NCBI GenBank assembly: GCA_002343455.1 | Contig: DDSR01000200.1 | Span: 1-16,689 of the forward strand | Reading direction: 5' to 3' | Origin: Deltaproteobacteria bacterium UBA2385 | GTDB taxonomy: Bacteria; Myxococcota_A; UBA796; UBA2385 | Length of the DNA: 16,689 nt | In this document: piece by piece, positions 7,804 through 13,781 of the stretch | Layout: each line of letters begins with the position of its first letter | Numbering within the stretch: position 1 is the stretch's first letter | The notes under the pieces: generated by a model | What the model saw: only the letters and a program-made list of their open reading frames with translations | What the model was told of the DNA's origin: nothing | The model's database searches: none | Made by a program: the position numbers and the translations under genes

Positions 7804-9684
7804 ATGATCTCTCTCCTCCTCTTCGCCATGGCCTGCGGTGACAAAGAAGGCACCGACACGAACACCTCCGGTGACGGCGGGACCGCCGGCTGCGAGCTCG
7901 AGCTGGCGCCGTCCACCGACGTCGCTGCTGCCGACTGCGAGGCCCTGGTCGACAAGCTGCTGGGCACCGAGATCCTCTGGCAGTGGACCGGGGACACCAA
8001 GTACCCCGACTACAACAGCGTCTTCTCGATGCCGGCGGTCGGCGACGTCAACGACGACGGCGTGCCCGACATCGCCATGACCACCTCCTACGGGCCCTAC
8101 TACAGCTACCCGGGCCTGCTGATCGTGGTCGACGGCGCCACCGGCGAGCAGCTGCTGATGATCGATGGGGCCGGCGAGAAGGACTACATCAGCGCCAGCG
8201 GCGGCGTCGCCCTGGGGGATCTGGACGGCGACGGCACGGTCGAGATCGTGACCATCACCTTCGGCGGCAGCATCGTGGCCTTCCAGGCCGACGGTACCGA
8301 GCTGTGGATCAGCGAGCCCAACGAGGACTACGACTACTACCTCTGGACCAACCCCTCGCTGGGCGACCTCGACGGGGACGGCCGGATGGAGATCGTCGCC
8401 GGCCGCTCGATCTACGACGCCGAGGGCGGCTACCTGGCGGCGGGCCCGCAAGAGGCCTTCGGCGGCATCTCCTACAGCGGGATCATCGCCGACCTGGGCG
8501 GCGACGGCACGGCCGAGGTCATCGCCGGCTGCCAGTCCTTCACCATCGACGGGACCGAGCTCTGGAACGCCTGCGAGGCCTCGGGAGACGGCAGCAACGG
8601 CGTCGGCGACTTCGACGGCGACGGCAAGGGCGAGGTGGTGCTGGTCAACTGGGACTACGGCACGGTCAGCCTGATCGACGACGACGGCGACGAGCAGTGG
8701 AAGGTCACCGTCTGGGAGCCTGCGGCCACCGGCTACCCCGGCGGCGGCGGCACCCCGGCCATCGCCGACTTCAACGGCGACGGCGAGCTCGAGATCGCCA
8801 TCCGCGGGCAGGGCACCGTGGTGCTGCTGGACAAGGGCGGCGACACCGTCTGGAGCGCCTCGATCACCGACAACTTCGGCTACCTGGGCGGGGTCTCCGG
8901 CTTCGACTTCGACGACGACGGCGTCCTCGAGGTGCTGGTCGCCGACGAGAGCGCGCTGTACCTGATCGACGGCAAGAGCGGCGAGACCACCCTGACGATC
9001 GCCGAGCACGCCGGCTACGCCCTCTTCGGCTACCCGGTGGTCGTCGACATCGACGGCGACGGCTGGGGCAACATCATCCTGGGCAGCAACAGCGGCAGCA
9101 GCCCGGACTGGACGGGCCTGACCGCGCTCTCCGACATCTACAACTCCTGGTCCCCGGCCGGGCAGGTCTGGCACCAGCAGGCCACCTTCCCCAACGAGAT
9201 CGGCGCCGACCTGATGGCGACCAGCTCTCCGACCACCCCCTGGGAGGATGGCGGCGGCATGTACCGCGTGATGGAGAACGGCGTGCGGGGCGAGGTCTAC
9301 GCCCCCGCGCCGGACCTGGTCCCCACGGTCACCGACCAGTGCCTGAAGTGCAACAGCACCTACACCGACTTCGAGCTGGCCGTGCAGGTCGCCAACATCG
9401 GCGGCGTCGACCAGGAGCAGCCCTTTGGCGTCGGCGTCTACGGCGTCACCGCCGACGGTCGCCGCGAGCTGATCGACACCGCCAAGTTCGAGGTCAACCT
9501 GCGCTCGGGCCGCACCACCGACTCGATCAAGGTCTTCGGCCGCTACGCCAGCTCAGTCGGCTTCGTCGCCCTGGAGGTCCAGGTCGACGGCGCCGAGGTC
9601 CGCCTCGCCGAGAACCTGGGAGACGGGCTCTACCTGGACTGCAACAACGACGACGTCGTGTCGGTGCCGCTCGACGACTGCTGA
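7804..9684 (+). CDS. FG-GAP/VCBS beta-propeller lipoprotein with C-terminal CARDB-like domain
   Basis: 626 residues. The short N-terminus MISLLLFAMAC ends in a lipobox-like AMAC (Cys11), followed by an Asp/Thr/Gly-rich linker typical of myxobacterial lipoproteins. Eight FG-GAP-type units carry DxDxDG or close variants at about 81-90, 139-148, 188-197, 230-239, 269-278, 322-331, 368-377 and 415-424; they should form a calcium-binding propeller. The region around 500-600 (PDLVPTVT...VQVANIGGVDQ) resembles a CARDB adhesion domain and is followed by a C-terminal cysteine pair (613, 626). GGAG at 7793-7796 with a 7-nt spacer supports this start, and no upstream start exists in frame. The signal peptide lacks the usual positive residues, so export is likely but not certain. 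The role is probably surface binding or sensing; the ligand is unknown. Confidence 0.92.
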   Translation: MISLLLFAMACGDKEGTDTNTSGDGGTAGCELELAPSTDVAAADCEALVDKLLGTEILWQWTGDTKYPDYNSVFSMPAVGDVNDDGVPDIAMTTSYGPYYSYPGLLIVVDGATGEQLLMIDGAGEKDYISASGGVALGDLDGDGTVEIVTITFGGSIVAFQADGTELWISEPNEDYDYYLWTNPSLGDLDGDGRMEIVAGRSIYDAEGGYLAAGPQEAFGGISYSGIIADLGGDGTAEVIAGCQSFTIDGTELWNACEASGDGSNGVGDFDGDGKGEVVLVNWDYGTVSLIDDDGDEQWKVTVWEPAATGYPGGGGTPAIADFNGDGELEIAIRGQGTVVLLDKGGDTVWSASITDNFGYLGGVSGFDFDDDGVLEVLVADESALYLIDGKSGETTLTIAEHAGYALFGYPVVVDIDGDGWGNIILGSNSGSSPDWTGLTALSDIYNSWSPAGQVWHQQATFPNEIGADLMATSSPTTPWEDGGGMYRVMENGVRGEVYAPAPDLVPTVTDQCLKCNSTYTDFELAVQVANIGGVDQEQPFGVGVYGVTADGRRELIDTAKFEVNLRSGRTTDSIKVFGRYASSVGFVALEVQVDGAEVRLAENLGDGLYLDCNNDDVVSVPLDDC

Positions 9685-9712
9685 GCCGCTACGAGCGCTG
9701 ACGGCGCAGCAG
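9678..9712. terminator. Hairpin at convergent gene ends, possible bidirectional terminator
   Basis: CTGCTG-A-GCCG pairs with CGGC-G-CAGCAG around a 13-base loop: ten base pairs with one A/G mismatch. It spans the stop codons of the propeller lipoprotein (9682-9684) and the opposing MYXO-CTERM gene (9689-9691), which are 4 bp apart. No T-run follows on either strand, so intrinsic termination is unproven. Confidence 0.45.
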
Positions 9713-10762
9713 GCCCAGCGCCAGCAGCCAGACCAGGCCGGCGGGCCCGCCCGTCGCCGCGCAGCCCTTGCCCTCCCCGCCGCCGTCCTCCTCCGCGGGG
9801 TCGACGATCCCGTCGTCCTCGGGCACCTCGGCCGGATCCAGCGAGACCAGCACCGCCCGCGGCTGCACCTCGCGATCGTAGCTGACGGCCAGCACGCCCT
9901 CGCGCCGGCTGACCCAGGGCCGACCGTTCTGCGTGCCCTCGGGGCTGACCCGCAGGCTGTCCCGCACCGCGAAGTCGGCGTCGAGCGCGACCAGCCAGAC
10001 CTCGCCCTCGGTCCCGCCCTCGCTGCTGCCCTCGCGGGCCAGGTAGGACAGCACCCAGCCGTCCTCCAGCGGCAGCAGGCGCTGCGGCCAGAAGGCCTCT
10101 CCCTCTGGCACCGGCACCGAGTGCCGCTCCAGCACGCCGCCGTCCTCCTCGAACTCGGTGATCCGCAGGGTCGCCGACTGCGGCCCCTGCACATCCACCC
10201 CGATCAGGCACCCGTCCGAGGCCCGCACCGCGAGGCTGCCGCCCATCGCCTCCATGTCCAGCGAGACCGTGCCTCCCCCCAGCCGGCCGAAGGTTGAGGC
10301 GCTGCTCATCCGCGAGTCCTGGGTCGTCACCCCCTCCCAGCCGCCCGCGCAGAGCGGGATAAGGTCGTTGTGCGGCCGATCCCCGTTGCCCTCCTCGATC
10401 GTGAAGCTGGCGCGGGCGCTCAGATCGGCCTCGAAGGTCCAGGCATAGGCGCTGTCGTCGGGCTGGTCCTTGCTGTGGCTGCCGGCGACCAGCCAGCCGC
10501 CGTCGTCGCAGCGCTCGACCTGGATGTCCTGCAGGTCCCCGCGAGCGGTGAGCTGGATCCGCGCCTGGTCGTCGTAGCCGCCGAGCTCGGGGTCGAGCGC
10601 GGCCGCCCAGTAGTCCCGGCCGGCGGACTGGAAGAACCACCAGCCCTGCTCGCTCGGGTGCAGGCGGGCCCAGTTGCCGCCCATGCCCAGGGTGAGCTCC
10701 TCGCCAACGGAGGAGAAGACCGGCCCGCCGAGGGCCACGGGGAGGAGGAGGAGGAGGAGCAT
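9689..10762 (-). CDS. Secreted protein with MYXO-CTERM-type C-terminal sorting tail
   Basis: 357 residues from the ATG at 10762. The N-terminus is a Leu-rich signal peptide (six Leu, then PVALGG) without positive charge. The body is about 300 residues of beta-rich, Trp/Gly/Asp-rich sequence with repeated strand patterns such as GGWLVAGS, GGWEGV and DGWVLSYLA. This suggests a propeller-like fold, but no named domain was recognised. The C-terminus has an acidic linker (EDDGIVDPAEEDGGGEG), then Gly-Cys at 333-334, a hydrophobic helix to about 352 and RRQRS. That is the MYXO-CTERM layout, in which the tail is cut by a membrane protease (myxosortase) and the protein is delivered to the surface. 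A TTG at 10798 would add 12 residues including an Arg, but nothing supports it. It converges with the lipoprotein gene and diverges from the radical SAM gene. Confidence 0.85.
   Translation of the reverse strand: MLLLLLLPVALGGPVFSSVGEELTLGMGGNWARLHPSEQGWWFFQSAGRDYWAAALDPELGGYDDQARIQLTARGDLQDIQVERCDDGGWLVAGSHSKDQPDDSAYAWTFEADLSARASFTIEEGNGDRPHNDLIPLCAGGWEGVTTQDSRMSSASTFGRLGGGTVSLDMEAMGGSLAVRASDGCLIGVDVQGPQSATLRITEFEEDGGVLERHSVPVPEGEAFWPQRLLPLEDGWVLSYLAREGSSEGGTEGEVWLVALDADFAVRDSLRVSPEGTQNGRPWVSRREGVLAVSYDREVQPRAVLVSLDPAEVPEDDGIVDPAEEDGGGEGKGCAATGGPAGLVWLLALGLLRRQRS
10741..10758. repeat. Six GGA trinucleotide repeats encoding the Leu run of a signal peptide
   Basis: Six perfect GGA units on the + strand read as six identical CTC Leu codons straight after the ATG of the MYXO-CTERM protein. 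Slippage would change the length of the signal-peptide hydrophobic core in whole residues. Confidence 0.6.
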
Positions 10763-10775
10763 GGGGGGCCTACTA

Positions 10776-10796
10776 CCCGGCGCCGGGGTTAGCCCC
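10776..10796. promoter_or_regulatory. Palindromes in the divergent intergenic region
   Basis: The region 10763-10905 separates the divergent MYXO-CTERM and radical SAM genes. It holds a 12-base perfect palindrome CCCGGCGCCGGG (10776-10787), overlapping a second dyad GGGG-TTAG-CCCC (10785-10796). Either could be an operator, but dyads made only of G and C arise easily at this base composition. No promoter consensus was seen. Confidence 0.2.
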
Positions 10797-10802
10797 AAGC
10801 CC

Positions 10803-10815
10803 GGAGAGCCACATC
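10803..10815 (+). promoter_or_regulatory. Possible ribosome site and non-standard ATC start of the radical SAM gene
   Basis: GGAG at 10803-10806 lies 6 nt before an in-frame ATC at 10813. There is no ATG, GTG or TTG in this frame between the stop at 10693 and the ATG at 10906, yet the frame from about 10855 encodes family-like residues. ATC start codons are rare but known in bacteria; a base-call error in an ATG is the alternative. Confidence 0.35.
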
Positions 10816-10905
10816 GCCCGACACAGCGCCCCTCCCGCCGCCCACGCCCGCCGCCTCGCCAGCGAGCGGGGCAACGTCCTGCGGCTGGGCGGCCCGCGGG
10901 TCGCG

Positions 10906-12288
10906 ATGCTCTACCCGAGCCCCTACCGCGCTGGCATGAGCAGCCTGGGTTTCCAGTGGATCCTCTCCCTGCTGCGGCAGGCCGGCTTCAGCGCCGAGCG
11001 CGCCTTCCTGCCCGACGAGGACAAAGCCACCGGGCCCATCCTCAGCTACGAGACCAGCACCCCGCTCGGCGACTTCCCCGTCCTTGCCGTCTCCCTCGCC
11101 TACGAGCTCGAGCTGGCCGGCCTCGTGCGCTGCCTCCAGCTCGCCGGCATCCCGCCCCTGCGCTCCGACCGCGGCCCCTGGCACCCCCGCATCCTGCTGG
11201 GCGGCCCGCTGACCTTCAGCAACCCGCTGCCGGCCTCGCCCTTCGTCGACGCCATGCTGATCGGCGAGGCCGACGACACCGCCGTCCCCGCCTTCGCCGC
11301 CGCGTACGAGGACCGCGAGCGCTGGCTCGACGTCGTCCAGGCCCTCCCCGGCGGCTTCGTGCCCGAGCGCGACGGCCTGCTCCTGCCCCCGGTCGCCCGG
11401 GCCAGCGACGAGAACCTGCCCGCCCGCGGCCCGATCCTGGCGCCGGAGGCCGAGCTGCACGACATGTTCCTGGTCGAGGGCGAGCGCGGCTGCCACCGCC
11501 AGTGCACCTTCTGCGTGATGCGCCGCGGGAGCGCCGGCGGCATGCGGCTGGTCGAGCCCGCTGACCTGATGGCCCTGCTGCCCGAAGAGGCCCGCCGCGT
11601 CGGCCTCGTCGGCGCCGCCATCTCCGATCACCCCAAGCTGGTCGAGCTCCTCCAGGCCCTGATCGACAGCGGCCGCGAGGTCGGCGTCTCCTCGCTGCGC
11701 GCCGACCGGGTCGCCCTCAAGCCCGCCATCCCGGCCCTGCTCCGAAAGGGCGGCTACCGCACCCTGACCGTGGCCAGCGACGCCGCCAGCCAGCGCCTGC
11801 GCCGCCAGATGGCCAAGGGCACCACCGAGGCCCAGCTCTTCGCCTGCGCCGAGGCCGCCGCGCTGAACGACTACCAGGTGCTCAAGGTCTACATGATGCT
11901 GGGCGTGCCCGACGAGCAGGACGAGGACCTGCACGAGCTGATCGGCTTCACCCGCCGCCTCGCCGCCATCCACCCCGTCGCCCTCGGCATCGCCCCCTTC
12001 GTGCCCAAGCGAAACACCCCGCTCGACCAGGCGCCTTTCGCCGGCATCAAGCGGGTCGAGGCGCGGCTGGACCTGCTGCGTGAGGGCCTCAAGGGCAGCC
12101 GGGCCGAGGTGCGCGCCACCAGCGCCCGCTGGGCCTGGGTCGAGCACAAGCTGGCCAGCGGCGGGCCGGAGGCGGGGGAGGCCGTGCTGCGCGCGGTCGA
12201 GCGAGGGGGGCGTTTTGGGGACTGGAAGCGGGCCCTAGAGGCCGCGCCCGTCTCAGCCGCCCTCGGCCTGGGCGAGCTGTCGGCGTAG
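10906..12288 (+). CDS. B12-binding-type radical SAM protein, function unknown
   Basis: 460 residues from the first standard start. The cluster motif CHRQCTFC (Cys196, Cys200, Cys203) binds the [4Fe-4S] cluster that cleaves S-adenosylmethionine. The N-terminal part carries YPSPYRAGMSSLGFQ, AVSLAYELEL, ILLGGPLTFSNPLP and IGEAD. This is the pattern of radical SAM proteins with a degenerate cobalamin-binding-like domain; the usual DxHxxG cobalamin ligand is not seen. After the cluster, SLRADRV, LTVASDAASQRLRR and VLKVYMMLGVPDEQDEDL follow the TIM-barrel order of the family. The substrate is unknown. The true start is probably upstream: the in-frame residues before 10906 (LASERGNVLRLGGPRVA) also match the family, but no standard start codon covers them. 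It diverges from the MYXO-CTERM gene and converges on the lipoprotein gene with an 8-bp gap. Confidence 0.9.
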   Translation: MLYPSPYRAGMSSLGFQWILSLLRQAGFSAERAFLPDEDKATGPILSYETSTPLGDFPVLAVSLAYELELAGLVRCLQLAGIPPLRSDRGPWHPRILLGGPLTFSNPLPASPFVDAMLIGEADDTAVPAFAAAYEDRERWLDVVQALPGGFVPERDGLLLPPVARASDENLPARGPILAPEAELHDMFLVEGERGCHRQCTFCVMRRGSAGGMRLVEPADLMALLPEEARRVGLVGAAISDHPKLVELLQALIDSGREVGVSSLRADRVALKPAIPALLRKGGYRTLTVASDAASQRLRRQMAKGTTEAQLFACAEAAALNDYQVLKVYMMLGVPDEQDEDLHELIGFTRRLAAIHPVALGIAPFVPKRNTPLDQAPFAGIKRVEARLDLLREGLKGSRAEVRATSARWAWVEHKLASGGPEAGEAVLRAVERGGRFGDWKRALEAAPVSAALGLGELSA

Positions 12289-12309
12289 GGTCAGGATCAC
12301 TCACCCTGC
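12285..12309. terminator. Small hairpin between convergent genes, possible terminator
   Basis: AGGGT (12287-12291) pairs with ACCCT (12303-12307) across an 11-base loop, and one G-C pair plus a G-T wobble extends the stem outward. It overlaps the radical SAM stop and the last codons of the opposing lipoprotein. There is no T-run, so support is positional and structural only. Confidence 0.3.
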
Positions 12310-13781
12310 CGGGGCCCGCCCCAGCGCGGGGGGCCGGGCCAGGGTCCGCGGTCGACGGGGTCGTACTGGTCGGGCGACAGGCCGAGCGCGCACACTTCGG
12401 GCGTCTTGAGCCAGGAGGTGACGTCCGCGTCGGGGAGAGGCTCAACGTCGGAATCGGCCAGGATCTTGGCCCACACCTCTCGGTTGTCATAACATGAAGG
12501 ATCTGTCCCGCCTTCCACCAGTTTCAGAAGGCCCAACGAAGACACGTTGGAGTGGTAGTTCCAACCATCTGGCTGCGGGCATGCCAGATCGTCTGGCCAT
12601 GGATTCGCCAGGAGCACCACCACGCCACGGGGACCGGCCAGGTCGATGACCGGCTCGGCCCCCGGCACGGTGTACAGAGAGCCCGGCCCCCAAGTACCAC
12701 AGGCCGGGTTGTCGACCTGGTAGCACACCACCGTCCATCCCCCGGGGTAATCGATACGTACCTCGACATCGGTCTGGAGCTCCAAGCGGCCCGCCCCACC
12801 TACATGCAGGCGGCTGGTCCCTTCCAGCCGGGTGCCAGGAAAGAGGTCGACGTAGCCGACGCCCCAACCGACCTGGATCTCGAACTGGGAGAACGTGCCC
12901 TGAAGACCGACGCTGGCCCAGGGATCGAGGTCGATGTCCACCTTGCCGCAGTCGCCGTGGATGTCCACGAATTCATCCCCATACCCATTGTAGTCGGCCG
13001 CCTTGGCCGACCCCCCTGAACCTCGGATGCGGACATCCGCGCCTTCAGCCAGCAGGGCATAGTGGCGAAAGCGGGTCGTCTCGTCCTGACCCCCAGGCAT
13101 GACCAGGTCCGGACGCGGCAGGGACGCGAACAGCCGCTCGGTGCCGGGCTGCACTGCAAAACGAAGCAGCTCGTCGATGCGCTCCTTGGACGCTGTCGGC
13201 GCATTGCTGACCAGGAGGAGCGCCGCGCCGCTGACGGGAACGAAGCGCTCGCCGCAGACCACCCGCGCCTGACCATCGTAGCCGGGAACCGTCAGGTCCA
13301 AGCCTAGCAGAGGCGGATCGGCGGTGCAGCCGCGCGCCGGGTATCGCCGGCTGGTCTTCACCGTCGGAAGGCTGTTTGCACGATCGCGGGCAGCAATCAG
13401 CTCCAACCGTTCCTTCTGCTCCTGGGTCAGCCGATCGAGGAACAGCGGGTCTGAGTAGGCCGGCCAGTTCATTTGAGAACTGTCCTCGAGCCCGAAATCC
13501 ATGTACCGGTCATGAGTGCCCAAGGCGTACATGAAGCCGTATGGGAAACGAAACGGATTGCAGGCCGTCGGCAGGGGATCGCCACGGTCCCACTCAAACC
13601 GCGACGGGCACCCCTCGGTGCCAAAGGGATCCGGTTCGCCTGTTGGCTCCGGCCAGATGGAGCTGACCGGCCTATGCTGCGGTTGCTCGACCGGGACCGC
13701 GACCTCCTCCACCGGAGGCTCCGGCTGCCCACCCTGGCAGGCGGCGAGCACCAGGGCCAGCCCAGGCAGGGGGCGAGCCAT
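12297..13781 (-). CDS. Lipoprotein of unknown fold, downstream of the S8 protease
   Basis: 494 residues. The signal peptide MARPLPGLALVLAAC has a positive residue and a good lipobox (LAAC, Cys15), followed by a Pro/Glu/Gln-rich linker to about residue 55. The mature part holds about ten further cysteines and no domain I recognise. Residues about 240-380 look like successive beta strands (VDIHGDCGKVDIDL, FSQFEIQVGWGVGYVDLF, RLHVGGAGRLELQTDVEVRI), suggesting a beta-helix or beta-sandwich. The last 20 residues are Pro/Gly/Trp-rich. The ATG shares its A with the stop of the protease gene (TGATG), so the two are translated together and probably work together at the cell surface. It could be an anchor, partner or inhibitor of the protease; the sequence does not decide. 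Base composition is less GC-rich than the genes to the left. Confidence 0.85.
   Translation of the reverse strand: MARPLPGLALVLAACQGGQPEPPVEEVAVPVEQPQHRPVSSIWPEPTGEPDPFGTEGCPSRFEWDRGDPLPTACNPFRFPYGFMYALGTHDRYMDFGLEDSSQMNWPAYSDPLFLDRLTQEQKERLELIAARDRANSLPTVKTSRRYPARGCTADPPLLGLDLTVPGYDGQARVVCGERFVPVSGAALLLVSNAPTASKERIDELLRFAVQPGTERLFASLPRPDLVMPGGQDETTRFRHYALLAEGADVRIRGSGGSAKAADYNGYGDEFVDIHGDCGKVDIDLDPWASVGLQGTFSQFEIQVGWGVGYVDLFPGTRLEGTSRLHVGGAGRLELQTDVEVRIDYPGGWTVVCYQVDNPACGTWGPGSLYTVPGAEPVIDLAGPRGVVVLLANPWPDDLACPQPDGWNYHSNVSSLGLLKLVEGGTDPSCYDNREVWAKILADSDVEPLPDADVTSWLKTPEVCALGLSPDQYDPVDRGPWPGPPRWGGPRQGE

Noticed and set aside
7783..9174. Minus-strand frame opposite the FG-GAP lipoprotein
   Set aside because: Val/Asp/Ala periodicity mirrors the DxDxDG repeats on the coding strand.
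7983..9701. Second + strand frame of 572 residues inside the FG-GAP gene
   Set aside because: Arg-rich low-complexity product caused by the GC-rich repeat codons read out of frame.
10763..10798. TTG start extending the MYXO-CTERM protein by 12 residues
   Set aside because: No ribosome site, and the ATG at 10762 begins directly at the hydrophobic signal core. Not fully excluded, because the extension would add an Arg.
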